Below are positions 36,772 to 45,883 of a stretch of 64,000 nucleotides of DNA, in pieces. This DNA is from Mucilaginibacter tolerans (GTDB lineage Bacteria > Bacteroidota > Bacteroidia > Sphingobacteriales > Sphingobacteriaceae), in contig NZ_JAUMKB010000007.1 in assembly GCF_030519375.1 (NCBI RefSeq), positions 209,533-273,532 of the forward strand. The letters run 5' to 3'. The notes under the pieces are model-generated. The model saw only the letters and a program-made list of their open reading frames with translations, searched no databases and was not told the DNA's origin. The position numbers and the translations under genes are program-made. Within the stretch, counting starts at the first letter, position 1. The number at the start of each line of letters is the position of its first letter.

Positions 36772-38100
36772 TTATGCAAAATGTTCTATCACATGCGGTT
36801 TGTAAGTATCCGTTTTTACCCTTGCCTTTAGCTCATGCAGAATATTGTACAACCCAAAATTGGTGCGGTTCACATAAATAAAATGCTTTACGCCACGGGC
36901 CTGTTTAAACTCGGGCATTTTAGAGACTTTTTCGCCAAAGCCATAAAGCTCATCAAAAAATGCGGTCTCACCAAAATCAAAATGATCGTTGATATAAGGC
37001 TTGGCAAATAGGCCGATCATCTGCTTATACATTTTATAATAGAATTCGATCTGCGCTGGTGTATCGTCATTATGGATCATATCCAGCTGACGAAATGCCT
37101 TGATGGTTTCTTCCTTGTTTTCCATCAGGCTTGTTGAGGTAAGCGAGAAGAACGGATAATAAAAATCTTCCGGCATTTCCTTAATACAGCCAAAGTCGAT
37201 GATGCCCAGTTTGCCGTCAGAGGTGATCATGAAATTACCCGGATGGGGGTCAGCATGAACAGCACGCAATTCATGCTGCTGGAAATTATAAAAATCCCAG
37301 AGCGCCTGACCAATGCGGTCGCGTAATTCCTGCGATGGGTTAGTCTTTAAAAATTCGCGCAGGTGTTTTCCTTCAAGCCAGTCCATCGTAATGATGCGCT
37401 TGCTGGAAAGCTCGGGATAGTATTGAGGGAACACCACATTGTCGAGTACAGAGCAGGCTTTTGAGAACTCAATAGAACGGCGAACCTCTAGTTCATAATC
37501 CGTTTCTTCCAGCAGGCGTTCCTCCACTTCCTTCATGTATACATCCAGTTCTTTTTCGCTCATGCCCAGCATGCGGAAAGCTATGGGCTTTACCATTTTC
37601 AGATCGGATGAAATAGAATCGCCAACGCCTGGATACTGAATTTTAATTGCCAGGTTTTTGCCGTTCAATTCCGCCTGATGTACCTGTCCAATGGATGCCG
37701 CATTGGACGAATGGATATTGAATTTGTCAAAAATCTTATCGGGTGTTTTGCCAAAATATTTTCTGAAGGTCTGCACGATGAGCGGACCGGACAACGGAGG
37801 CGCATTATACTGCGATTGGCTGAATTTATCTACATAAGCCTGGGGCAGCAGATTTTTATCCATGCTCAGCATTTGGGCAACTTTGAGTGCACTGCCCTTC
37901 AGCTCGCTTAAGGATTCGTATATATCTGCGGCATTATTCTCGTTTAGCTCTGTTTTATCCAACTCGGGATTAAAAAGTTTTTTGGAGTAGTGCTTGATAT
38001 AATTGCCCCCTATTTTAAATCCCGTTTTTACAAATTTGGCCGACCGTTGTGCTTTGCTGGTCGGTATGCTGTTTTGCTCTTTAGGCTGATTCCCGTTCAT
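36772..38100 (-). CDS. ABC1/UbiB family atypical kinase
   Basis: 442 residues of the AarF/ABC1/UbiB (ADCK-like) family. Motifs: LKVAQMLSMDKNLLP (a KxxQ segment in place of the usual KxGQ), NAASIGQVHQAEL (the Ala-rich loop with the IGQVH core), LAIKIQYPG (ATP-binding Lys), MKEVEERLLEETDYE, HADPHPGNFMI (catalytic loop) and IIDFGCI (metal-binding DFG). Members help isoprenoid-quinone synthesis or lipid homeostasis. No transmembrane end is evident. Its start overlaps the HAD gene end by 20 bp, and the TetR-HAD-kinase series suggests one operon. Confidence 0.9.
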   Translation of the reverse strand: MNGNQPKEQNSIPTSKAQRSAKFVKTGFKIGGNYIKHYSKKLFNPELDKTELNENNAADIYESLSELKGSALKVAQMLSMDKNLLPQAYVDKFSQSQYNAPPLSGPLIVQTFRKYFGKTPDKIFDKFNIHSSNAASIGQVHQAELNGKNLAIKIQYPGVGDSISSDLKMVKPIAFRMLGMSEKELDVYMKEVEERLLEETDYELEVRRSIEFSKACSVLDNVVFPQYYPELSSKRIITMDWLEGKHLREFLKTNPSQELRDRIGQALWDFYNFQQHELRAVHADPHPGNFMITSDGKLGIIDFGCIKEMPEDFYYPFFSLTSTSLMENKEETIKAFRQLDMIHNDDTPAQIEFYYKMYKQMIGLFAKPYINDHFDFGETAFFDELYGFGEKVSKMPEFKQARGVKHFIYVNRTNFGLYNILHELKARVKTDTYKPHVIEHFA

Positions 38101-38848
38101 CTTTTTCCTCTCCGTTAAATAACCCTGCCAGAACCGCTGGTGTTAGGTTAGTGTAGTCATCTATCACCAAATCCACAGGGTACAAGTCGCTAGCCGGGTG
38201 ACCGGTAGTGATCCCTACTACTTTCATACCTGCGGCGTTTGCTGCTTTGATGCCCGCCAACGAATCCTCAAATACCACACATTTTCCGGGCGGTATGTTC
38301 AGTAATTCGGCAGCTTTTAAAAATATCTGCGGATCGGGTTTAGGTTTGATTACCATCGAGGAGTTAACGATCTCGTTAAAATCATCGCGAATGGGCACTT
38401 TATTCAATATGAAATCAATGTCTTCCACGGTCGCTGAAGTGGCCATAGCCATTTTTACCCCATCGGTTTTTAACTCAGCCAGGAAATTTTCAAGGCCTTT
38501 AATGGCAACCAGATGCGGTGCATATTCCTGCCTGTAAAACTCCTCTTTTTCGCGGAGTAATTCTTTCAGATATGCCTCATCATGGTCCGCGCCAAATATC
38601 CTTTTCAGCGTTTCCATAATGGGCACGCCGCTTATTTCGGTATAATAAGTATGCCTGCTTAATTCGTCTTTATGGTATTTCCTGAACAGCGCTTGCCACG
38701 ATATAAAATGAAATGGCGTATTATCGATCAGGGTGCCATCCATATCAAAAATGGCCGCAAACGTAGTTTCAACAGACTTCTCCCTTGGAGAAGATTCAGT
38801 GAGGACCGATTCATTATACTCCAAAGCCCATCTTTTCTGCGATACCAC
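38081..38848 (-). CDS. HAD family hydrolase (beta-phosphoglucomutase-like)
   Basis: 255 residues counted from GTG 38848; a TTG eight codons later is also possible, and the true start is uncertain because the gene overlaps the TetR gene by about 35 bp. Motif I FDMDGTLID, motif II MATSAT, motif III KPKPDP, motif IV FEDSLAGIKAANAAG, in the order of a class I cap HAD phosphatase. A role in sugar-phosphate turnover or as a phosphatase in the operon is inferred. Overlaps at both ends suggest translational coupling with TetR and the ABC1 kinase. Confidence 0.9.
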   Translation of the reverse strand: MVSQKRWALEYNESVLTESSPREKSVETTFAAIFDMDGTLIDNTPFHFISWQALFRKYHKDELSRHTYYTEISGVPIMETLKRIFGADHDEAYLKELLREKEEFYRQEYAPHLVAIKGLENFLAELKTDGVKMAMATSATVEDIDFILNKVPIRDDFNEIVNSSMVIKPKPDPQIFLKAAELLNIPPGKCVVFEDSLAGIKAANAAGMKVVGITTGHPASDLYPVDLVIDDYTNLTPAVLAGLFNGEEKDERESA

Positions 38849-39473
38849 CGTTTTTGGCTAAAAACTTGCCATACTCAAACAGGTTATCAATCGGTGAACG
38901 TTGAAACAGGTCGAAAGTAACATTAATGCCTTTTTCAATGGCTTCATCGGTTTTCTCAAACCCGGCAGAACTATCATTGATCCAGAAATGCAGTATAAAA
39001 CCGAATTGCACCCAAAGGGCATCTTTGTATCGTTTACTAAAGAATTTGCGGTCGGATAATTCGCCCGACTCCAAACCCTCATTCAAAATTTCGATGCAAA
39101 AGCTCTCAAAAACTGTTCGCAACTCAGCAAACACTATTGGGGTGGTTATTCCTTTTGGCTGTTTGTTTATGCAGTAAACGGCGAAGCTGCGCTGCTGTTT
39201 CAGCAATTCAAAAAAAGCATAAAAGAAACTCAATGCTTTTTCACGAGCTGAATACTGCGCCCAAACTTCCTGCCCTTTAACTTCCGTCAGCGTTTTATCG
39301 GCAATACCGGTCCAGATATTTTGTTCCAAAGTTTTGAATGACCCGAAATGCGAATAAAATTCGGCTTCGGTCATTTTATTTTTTTTGGCGAAAATATATA
39401 CCGATTTAGGCTCTTCACCCTGGGTGAGTACATAATCGATGTACGCTTTTTTGATGCTTTCAGTAGTAGCCAT
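38814..39473 (-). CDS. TetR family regulator
   Basis: 219 residues. N-terminal helix-turn-helix: IKKAYIDYVLTQGEEPKSVYIFAKKNKMTEAEFYSHFGSF, where the FYSHFGS block is the usual end of the recognition helix in TetR proteins. The C-terminal ligand-binding part (about 70-219) is helical and has an EEPKSVY/KKNKMTEAEFY pattern seen in Bacteroidota regulators next to ABC1 kinases. First gene of the run, divergent from the DASH gene at 39689, so the 215-bp region between them is a likely operator site. The ligand is not known. Confidence 0.85.
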   Translation of the reverse strand: MATTESIKKAYIDYVLTQGEEPKSVYIFAKKNKMTEAEFYSHFGSFKTLEQNIWTGIADKTLTEVKGQEVWAQYSAREKALSFFYAFFELLKQQRSFAVYCINKQPKGITTPIVFAELRTVFESFCIEILNEGLESGELSDRKFFSKRYKDALWVQFGFILHFWINDSSAGFEKTDEAIEKGINVTFDLFQRSPIDNLFEYGKFLAKNGGIAEKMGFGV

Positions 39474-39500
39474 GATGAATTTATTATGAATAATTTATCG

Positions 39501-39531
39501 GATAAAATTAGGACATCCAATTTGATAAAAT
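39501..39531. promoter_or_regulatory. Two GATAAAAT direct repeats in the divergent TetR/DASH region
   Basis: GATAAAAT at 39501-39508 and 39524-39531, 23 bp apart, about two helix turns. They sit between the TetR start (39473) and the DASH start (39689). They could be operator half-sites, but this A/T-rich region makes chance matches likely. Confidence 0.3.
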
Positions 39532-39688
39532 GTCATAATTATCTATAAATAACGATGATTTTAGGCAGATAGTTTTGCCAGAATAAATGTTTACCCGATG
39601 TCAAATAATTTGCGGTTATTAGGTGAAACCCGTAAATTATTGCAAATTTGTAGGTTAGTTAGTCCCGCTAACCGACAGGGGAAGTACA

Positions 39689-40978
39689 ATGAGTGAAAAA
39701 ACAATACTAGTTTGGTTCAGAAACGATCTTCGCGTTCACGACAACGAAATATTGTTTGAGGCTACCCGAAAGGCCGATAAAGTACTCCCGGTATATATTT
39801 TCGATCCTTTTTATTTCAAGACCGCCGCGTTAGGGTTATTAAAAACAGGGAACATCCGTGCCAAATTTTTGTTGGAATCTGTAGCCGACTTGCGCGGCAA
39901 TCTGCAGAAACTGGGCGGCGATCTGATAATAAGGATAGGTAATCCCGCTGAGATCATCCCGCAACTGGCACAGCAGTATGAGGTATCAGAAGTTTACCAT
40001 CACCGCGAAGTAGCTTTTGAAGAAACACAGATATCTGAAGAAGTTGAGGCTGCCTTGTGGAAGATAAAACTCAACCTGAAACACTTCATAGGTCATACGC
40101 TCTATCATAAAGAAGACCTGCCTTTCCCGATAAAAGATATCCCTGATAGTTTTTCCATATTTAAAAAGAAAGTGGAGCGTGATAGCCAGGTTCGACCCTG
40201 CATCGAAACTCCGGAACATATTTATACACCTGAGATTGTTGATGCCGGAAATATCCCAACATTAGCCGAACTTGGTTTAACAGGGCCGGTAGATGATCCA
40301 CGCAGCGATTTTCATTACGAAGGTGGCGAATCAACAGGTCTATTACACCTGGAGCAATACATTTCCAGGCAATCATTAACTGGTGCAACAAAAGGGAATA
40401 AGCATAGCGACCATCCTTCACGATTGTCAGCATGGATATCACTGGGTTGCCTTTCCATGCGTTGGGTGTACCGTGAAGTAACCCATGGAAGCCACAATTC
40501 TGGGTCGCCCTTAGTGCTCGAACTGCTTTGGCGGGATTATTTCCGCTTTATGTTCAAAAAGCACGGCAAACAGTTTTATAGCGCTGAAAGATTTAAAGAT
40601 AATGATGACCCTGCGGCAAACCAGGAAGAGCTTTTTGACAAATGGAAGGTAGGTAATACCGGTGTTCCTTTGGTAGATGCCAGTATGCGGCATTTGAATG
40701 CAACAGGTTATATTCCTAACGACAATCGACAAGCCGTGGCAGTTTACCTTGCCCATGAATTGAAAGTTGACTGGAGAAAAGGCGCTGCCTACTTTGAAGA
40801 AAAACTGATCGACTATTCCCCCGCAAGTAATCTGGGTAATTGGGCCTTTGTCGCCGGAGTGGAGCATGACCCAAAAGATACCCGCTATTTCCTATCACCT
40901 AAACAATTAAGCGACCTGGATTTACAGGCTCAATATATTAGCACCTGGCTGCCGGAAGCGTTCGCCGAACAAGTCTGA
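39689..40978 (+). CDS. DASH family cryptochrome/photolyase
   Basis: 429 residues. N-terminal antenna fold (LVWFRNDLRVHDNEILFEA) and helical FAD domain: STGLLHLEQYI, WRDYFRFMFKKHGKQF, NTGVPLVDASMRHLNATGYI, DNRQAVAVYLAHEL, DWRKGAAYFEEKLIDYSPASNLGNWAFVAG with DPKDTRYF. The DNRQ block in place of HNRxRM and the end YISTWLPEAF agree with DASH proteins, which repair dimers in single-stranded DNA or sense blue light. The start has a weak GGGGAAG site 8 bp before ATG. Divergent from TetR, so the two arms of the island share a control region. Confidence 0.93.
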   Translation: MSEKTILVWFRNDLRVHDNEILFEATRKADKVLPVYIFDPFYFKTAALGLLKTGNIRAKFLLESVADLRGNLQKLGGDLIIRIGNPAEIIPQLAQQYEVSEVYHHREVAFEETQISEEVEAALWKIKLNLKHFIGHTLYHKEDLPFPIKDIPDSFSIFKKKVERDSQVRPCIETPEHIYTPEIVDAGNIPTLAELGLTGPVDDPRSDFHYEGGESTGLLHLEQYISRQSLTGATKGNKHSDHPSRLSAWISLGCLSMRWVYREVTHGSHNSGSPLVLELLWRDYFRFMFKKHGKQFYSAERFKDNDDPAANQEELFDKWKVGNTGVPLVDASMRHLNATGYIPNDNRQAVAVYLAHELKVDWRKGAAYFEEKLIDYSPASNLGNWAFVAGVEHDPKDTRYFLSPKQLSDLDLQAQYISTWLPEAFAEQV

Positions 40979-41153
40979 TTTTATTGTCCAAAATACCGAT
41001 GAACTAATTTTAATTGAGTTAGTTAATACCGTTCGGTATATTAAAAAGTGCTTTTTCCAGGCATTATTGTGCTTTTTAATAAAAAACTGTCTTTTTTACG
41101 TACTAATAGTTAAGTTTTACAAATAAATTTCCAAGTTTCTAAACCTATATGCT

Positions 41154-41161
41154 TAGATTTG
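41154..41161 (+). promoter_or_regulatory. -7 promoter box of sucAB
   Basis: TAGATTTG, fits TAnnTTTG, 25 bp before the ATG at 41187. A TTTC at 41128-41131 may be a weak -33 box (22-bp spacing). Confidence 0.4.
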
Positions 41162-41186
41162 TACCATCTTTAAGATTGGTATTCAA

Positions 41187-43973
41187 ATGGATCGCCTAAA
41201 TTATATTAACAGCGGCAACGCTGCCTACATTAATTCTCTCTACGAAACTTATAAACAAGACCCCGAATCGATAGATTTCGGATGGCAAAAATTCTTCGAA
41301 GGGTTCGATTTTGGTCGTGAAACACCTGCTCAGGCAGCTTTAGGAGAAGAAACTCCGGAGCATTTTTTGAAAGAGATCAATGTGCTGAACATGATCAACG
41401 GGTATCGTACCCGGGGACACCTCTTCACCAAAACAAACCCGGTTCGTGAACGCCGCAAATACTTTCCTGGCAAAGAGCTGGAAACTTTCGGACTAAGTGA
41501 CGCAGACCTGGATACGGTTTTCAATGCAGGCGTGGAAGTTGGACTCGGCCCGGCCAAATTAAGCGATATTCGTGATATGTTGGAGCAAACCTATTGCCAG
41601 TCGATAGGTGCTGAATACAAATACATTCGCAACCCGATAAAAATAAAGTGGTTTGAGGACCGCATGGAGAGCAGGCGCAATACACCTTCTTTTAACAGGG
41701 AGGAAAAGCTGAAAATGCTGGATAAGCTGAACCAGGCTGTAATTTTTGAAAGCTTTCTGGGTACAAAATTCCTTGGACAAAAGCGATTTTCACTCGAAGG
41801 TGCAGAGGCTTTGATCCCTGCGCTGGATTCGGTTATACAAAAAGGTGCCGACTTGGGTATACAGGAATTTGTGATCGGTATGGCGCACCGCGGCCGTTTG
41901 AACGTGCTGGCTAATATCATGGAAAAAACCTACAAAGAGATATTCTCTGAATTTGAAGGTAAAAACTATGATGAAGAAGCCGGTTTTGGCGGAGACGTAA
42001 AATATCACCTGGGTTTCTCTACTGATGTTACCACAAACAGTGGAAAAAATGTCCACCTGAGTTTGTGTCCTAACCCATCACACCTTGAGGCTGTTGACCC
42101 GGTGGTTGAAGGCCTTACCCGCTCAAAGATCGACTTTAAATATGGTGAAGACCATACCAAAATAGCTCCGATACTGATTCATGGTGATGCTTCTGTAGCT
42201 GGTCAGGGTATTGTGTATGAGGTTTTACAGATGGAAAAACTGGAAGGCTACCGCACAGGGGGCACCATCCATTTGGTGATCAATAACCAGATTGGTTTTA
42301 CCACAAACTTTAAGGATGCGCGCTCCAGTACCTATTGTACTGATATTGCCAAAACAGTGTTGTCGCCCGTATTCCACGTAAATGGTGATGATGTGGAAGC
42401 ATTGGTTTACGTGGTCAACCTGGCAATGGAGTTCAGGCAGACATTCCACGACGATGTGTTCATAGATATTTTATGCTACCGTCGTTATGGTCACAATGAG
42501 TCGGACGAGCCTAAATTCACGCAACCACTATTATACAAAGCGATAGAAGCGCACCCGAACCCACGTGATATTTATTATCAGCATTTGCTAGATCAGGGTA
42601 CCATCGATGCTAAACAAGGCGTCGCAATGGAAAAAGGTTTCCGCGATGTATTGCAGCAAAAGCTGGACGAATCAAAAGCCGAGGATAGATTTACCGATAC
42701 CATCCCGATGTTCGCAGGAGCATGGGAAGGGTTACATTTAGCTACTGATACCGATTTTTCCGCACCGGTAAATACGGGAGTAGCGAAAGACGAACTGTTG
42801 AGCATCGGCAAAAAAATAACTGAACTGCCAAAAGGAAAAGAGTTCTTCAAAAAGATAGAAAAACTTTTTGAAGAGCGCGCTAAAATGGTAAATAGTACCC
42901 ATGTTTTTGATTGGGCAATGGGGGAGTTACTTGCTTATGGTACTTTATTGAAAGAAGGGCACCCGGTACGCTTAAGCGGCGAGGACGTAAAACGCGGTAC
43001 TTTCTCACACCGTCATGCGGTTTTAACGCTGGTTGACTCGGAAGATGAATATACACCCCTTGACACCTTAGATACTGAAGCAAAATTCAGCATATATAAC
43101 TCACTGCTGTCAGAATATGGTGTTTTGGGTTTTGAATATGGTTATGCCCTGGCAAACCCTAATGCACTGACTATCTGGGAAGCACAGTTTGGAGACTTCT
43201 TTAACGGAGCGCAAATTATTGTTGACCAATATATTGCCAGTGCCGAAACCAAATGGCAGCGTGGCAATGGTTTGGTAATGTTGCTGCCTCATGGCTACGA
43301 AGGTCAGGGCCCTGAGCATTCATCAGCGCGTATTGAGCGTTTTATGGAACTTTGCGCCGATGATAATATTCAGGTGGCTAATTGTACAACTCCAGCAAAC
43401 TTCTTCCATATTTTGCGCCGTCAGTTGCACCGCGAATTCCGTAAGCCATTGATCGTGTTTACACCAAAGAGCTTGCTGCGTGCCCCTAAATGCGTATCGC
43501 CGCTGGAAGAATTTACCGACGGCAAGTTCCAGAAAGTGATCGACGACAATTACGCAGATCCCAAGAAAGTAAAACGAGTGTTGTTCTGTTCTGGTAAGAT
43601 CTACTACGAATTGTTAGATAAACAGCAGGCCGATCAGCGCAAGGATGTAGCCATTGTTCGTGTAGAACAATTATATCCTACTCCTGATCAGCAACTGATG
43701 AAGATCAAGGCTAAATACAACAAGGCCACTGACTTTATCTGGACACAGGAAGAACCGGAGAACATGGGTGCATGGCCTTATATGTGCCGTAAATTCCGCA
43801 AAAGCGAGCTGCAATTAGATGTGATCTCCCGTAACGAAGGAAGCAGTACAGCTACTGGTTTTGCGAAACAACATCAGGCGCAGCAGTTGCACATCATTAC
43901 TAAAGCATTTGATGTGCCGACAGGTAAGCCTGCAAAAAAAACGACAGAGAAAGAAGCTAGCGTAGCTAACTGA
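41187..43973 (+). CDS. sucA: 2-oxoglutarate dehydrogenase E1 component
   Basis: Thiamine-diphosphate enzyme that decarboxylates 2-oxoglutarate and passes the succinyl group to the lipoyl arm of SucB. 928 residues, the usual length. N-terminal E2-binding segment (AAYINSLYETYKQDPESID), FVIGMAHRGRLNVLANI, the ThDP/Mg site HGDASVAGQGIVYE with VINNQIGFTT, HVNGDDVEALVYV, and YRRYGHNESDEPKFTQP. C-terminal transketolase-like and TPP-binding domains: LPHGYEGQGPEHSSARIERF, FTPKSLLRAPKCVSPLEEF and a final EEPENMGAWPY. The sucB gene follows after 94 bp that hold a heptad palindrome. Confidence 0.97.
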   Translation: MDRLNYINSGNAAYINSLYETYKQDPESIDFGWQKFFEGFDFGRETPAQAALGEETPEHFLKEINVLNMINGYRTRGHLFTKTNPVRERRKYFPGKELETFGLSDADLDTVFNAGVEVGLGPAKLSDIRDMLEQTYCQSIGAEYKYIRNPIKIKWFEDRMESRRNTPSFNREEKLKMLDKLNQAVIFESFLGTKFLGQKRFSLEGAEALIPALDSVIQKGADLGIQEFVIGMAHRGRLNVLANIMEKTYKEIFSEFEGKNYDEEAGFGGDVKYHLGFSTDVTTNSGKNVHLSLCPNPSHLEAVDPVVEGLTRSKIDFKYGEDHTKIAPILIHGDASVAGQGIVYEVLQMEKLEGYRTGGTIHLVINNQIGFTTNFKDARSSTYCTDIAKTVLSPVFHVNGDDVEALVYVVNLAMEFRQTFHDDVFIDILCYRRYGHNESDEPKFTQPLLYKAIEAHPNPRDIYYQHLLDQGTIDAKQGVAMEKGFRDVLQQKLDESKAEDRFTDTIPMFAGAWEGLHLATDTDFSAPVNTGVAKDELLSIGKKITELPKGKEFFKKIEKLFEERAKMVNSTHVFDWAMGELLAYGTLLKEGHPVRLSGEDVKRGTFSHRHAVLTLVDSEDEYTPLDTLDTEAKFSIYNSLLSEYGVLGFEYGYALANPNALTIWEAQFGDFFNGAQIIVDQYIASAETKWQRGNGLVMLLPHGYEGQGPEHSSARIERFMELCADDNIQVANCTTPANFFHILRRQLHREFRKPLIVFTPKSLLRAPKCVSPLEEFTDGKFQKVIDDNYADPKKVKRVLFCSGKIYYELLDKQQADQRKDVAIVRVEQLYPTPDQQLMKIKAKYNKATDFIWTQEEPENMGAWPYMCRKFRKSELQLDVISRNEGSSTATGFAKQHQAQQLHIITKAFDVPTGKPAKKTTEKEASVAN

Positions 43974-43977
43974 TTGT

Positions 43978-44051
43978 TATACGTATGACGTGTACGTTAT
44001 GCGTTAATTTTTGACTTTTAATAAATGCGTAGAACGTATAACGTAACACGT
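43978..44051. repeat. Heptad-built imperfect inverted repeat (ACGT type) inside sucAB
   Basis: ACGT cores recur at mostly 7-bp steps: 43981, 43988, 43994 and a GCGT at 44001 in the left arm, then GCGT 44027 and ACGT at 44034, 44041 and 44048 in the right arm. The arms are partly complementary, with about 20 bases between. It starts 5 bp after the sucA stop and ends 17 bp before the sucB ATG. It could reduce or set sucB expression, or process the mRNA. Confidence 0.65.
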
Positions 44052-44067
44052 ACAACCTATATATAAT

Positions 44068-45633
44068 ATGAGTTTAGAAATAAAAGTTCCGCCGGTTGGC
44101 GAATCGATTACCGAAGTAACACTGTCACGCTGGATAAAGAAAGACGGCGATGCTGTTGCGATGGATGAAGTAATTGCTGAATTAGAGTCGGACAAGGCTA
44201 CTTTTGAGCTTACTGCCGAAAAAGCCGGGACTTTAAAAACTATTGCTAAAGAAGGCGACGTCTTAGCTATCGGCGCTGCTGTGGCAAGTATCGAAGAAGG
44301 TGGGGCTGCACCATCTACTCCAAAGGCGCAGCCTGAAACAGCCGCTAGTGCTCCAACTCCAGAGCCTGCTACTGCTACTGCTACTAGTACCGAAGGCGCC
44401 TCATTACAGGTAAAAGTTCCTGCAGTCGGTGAATCGATTACTGAAGTGACCCTCTCGCGCTGGATAAAGAAAGACGGCGATACCGTTGCCATGGATGAAG
44501 CTATTGCTGAACTGGAATCGGATAAGGCTACTTTTGAGCTTACTGCCGAAAAAGCAGGTATTTTGAAAACAATCGCAAAAGAGGGTGATGTATTAGCAAT
44601 CGGTGCTGTGGTTTGTATCATTGAAGGTGCCGGCGCTGCTGTAAGTTCACAACCGAAAATTGCAGAGCCTGTAACTGCTACCGCCGCTGCAACTGAAAAA
44701 ACATATGCGTCAGGTACACCATCACCTGCTGCTGCAAAGATATTGGCTGAGAAAGGTATAAATCCCGCTGCCGTTCCCGGTAATGGTGTTGGCGGAAGGA
44801 TCACCAAAGCCGATGCGCTGACTGCTGTTAATGCCGATTTGGTTTCTGAGAATCCCCAAGGTGGTAAGAATGTAGTTGCTGGTGCGCCTAAAGTGGAAGT
44901 AAAAGCACCGGAGCCTGTTAAGTCGCTCGACCCGAGAGGTGAACGCCGCGAAAAGATGTCATCATTGCGCAAAACGGTTGCCCGTAGATTAGTGGCCGTG
45001 AAAAACGAAACTGCAATGTTGACTACTTTTAATGAGGTAGATATGTCGCCGATCATGGAACTACGTGCTAAATACAAAGATAAATTCAAAGAAAAACACG
45101 GTGTGGGTTTAGGCTTTATGTCGTTCTTCACCAAAGCAGTTTGCGAAGCGCTGAAAGAATGGCCTGCCGTTGGCGCACGCATTGAAGGCGAAGAAGTAGT
45201 TTACAGCGACTTTGCTGATATATCAATTGCCGTATCCGCTCCAAAAGGGTTGGTTGTACCCGTTATCCGTAATGCAGATAGCCTTAGCCTGGCCGGGATA
45301 GAAAAAGCAGTTGCTGCTCTGGCTGTAAAAGCCCGTGATAACAAATTGAGCCTGGAAGAAATGACCGGCGGTACTTTTACCATTACCAACGGCGGTGTGT
45401 TCGGTTCGATGATGTCGACACCCATCATCAACTCACCGCAATCAGCTATCCTGGGTATGCACAATATTATTGAGCGCCCGGTTGCATTGAATGGGCAGGT
45501 CGTGATCAGGCCGATGATGTATGTGGCATTATCTTACGATCACCGGATCATTGATGGCCGTGAATCGGTAAGCTTCCTGGTAAGGGTAAAACAATTGCTG
45601 GAAGATCCCTCCAGATTGTTGTTGGGTGTATAA
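44068..45633 (+). CDS. sucB: 2-oxoglutarate dehydrogenase E2, dihydrolipoyl succinyltransferase with two lipoyl domains
   Basis: Forms succinyl-CoA in the 2-oxoglutarate dehydrogenase core. 521 residues: lipoyl domain 1 (about 1-77, lipoyl Lys43 in ESDKATFEL), an Ala/Pro/Thr linker, lipoyl domain 2 (about 112-190, Lys153 in the same motif), another linker, the E1/E3-binding domain (about 215-250; [26 protein letters not shown]) and the catalytic domain with His492 and Asp496 in SYDHRIIDG. Typical SucB has one lipoyl domain and about 400 residues, so the extra domain is unusual. The two copies share long stretches of identical DNA. E1 is next door; E3 (lpd) is 14 kb away. Confidence 0.95.
   Translation: MSLEIKVPPVGESITEVTLSRWIKKDGDAVAMDEVIAELESDKATFELTAEKAGTLKTIAKEGDVLAIGAAVASIEEGGAAPSTPKAQPETAASAPTPEPATATATSTEGASLQVKVPAVGESITEVTLSRWIKKDGDTVAMDEAIAELESDKATFELTAEKAGILKTIAKEGDVLAIGAVVCIIEGAGAAVSSQPKIAEPVTATAAATEKTYASGTPSPAAAKILAEKGINPAAVPGNGVGGRITKADALTAVNADLVSENPQGGKNVVAGAPKVEVKAPEPVKSLDPRGERREKMSSLRKTVARRLVAVKNETAMLTTFNEVDMSPIMELRAKYKDKFKEKHGVGLGFMSFFTKAVCEALKEWPAVGARIEGEEVVYSDFADISIAVSAPKGLVVPVIRNADSLSLAGIEKAVAALAVKARDNKLSLEEMTGGTFTITNGGVFGSMMSTPIINSPQSAILGMHNIIERPVALNGQVVIRPMMYVALSYDHRIIDGRESVSFLVRVKQLLEDPSRLLLGV
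44128..44555 (+). repeat. Direct repeat: duplicated lipoyl-domain DNA in sucB
   Basis: Offset 330 bp. Identical runs include 44128-44152 with 44458-44482 and 44194-44225 with 44524-44555 (32 bp). Silent changes are scattered elsewhere, so the copies are recent or kept alike by gene conversion. Confidence 0.8.
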
Positions 45634-45658
45634 TAAACAACCCTGTCTATAAATCATT

Positions 45659-45684
45659 AAAACCCGGTATATCCGGGTTTTTTT
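45659..45684 (+). terminator. Rho-independent terminator after sucB
   Basis: AAAACCCGG (45659-45667) with CCGGGTTTT (45673-45681), 9 bp, 5-base loop, T run to 45684. It closes sucAB 25 bp after the stop. Confidence 0.85.
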
Positions 45685-45766
45685 ATTTCCTCTTTTTCAT
45701 AAATATTATTTCTAGTAAAAAAATGTTATAACGCATATAATATTCGGCCATTCGTTACCGTTTAAT

Positions 45767-45784
45767 TGTAACATTCCTGTTACG
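45767..45784. promoter_or_regulatory. GTAAC-N6-GTTAC palindrome upstream of the haem lipoprotein operon
   Basis: TGTAAC (45767-45772) and GTTACG (45779-45784) with 6 bp between, about 100 bp before the ATG at 45884. The layout resembles a dimer-binding site, as for CRP/FNR-like proteins. Another GTTA-rich stretch lies just upstream (45725-45757). Confidence 0.35.
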
Positions 45785-45883
45785 ATTTCGTATAAGGGAT
45801 TCATTACTAATGTATTGTGAGATTCTGGCAGTTGAAGGCGAAGTGAGTTTGTATAGAAGAAAGAATTAACCCCCTATAATACT

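Noticed and set aside
36708..36779. Extended start of the Dabb gene with a hydrophobic stretch
   Set aside because: Family members are cytosolic and begin at the first strand; the added part overlaps the upstream gene.
44004..45182. 392-codon open frame antisense to sucB
   Set aside because: It lies wholly opposite a clear sucB, is Ala/Ser/Pro-rich and repeats itself where the lipoyl domains repeat; a codon-bias shadow.
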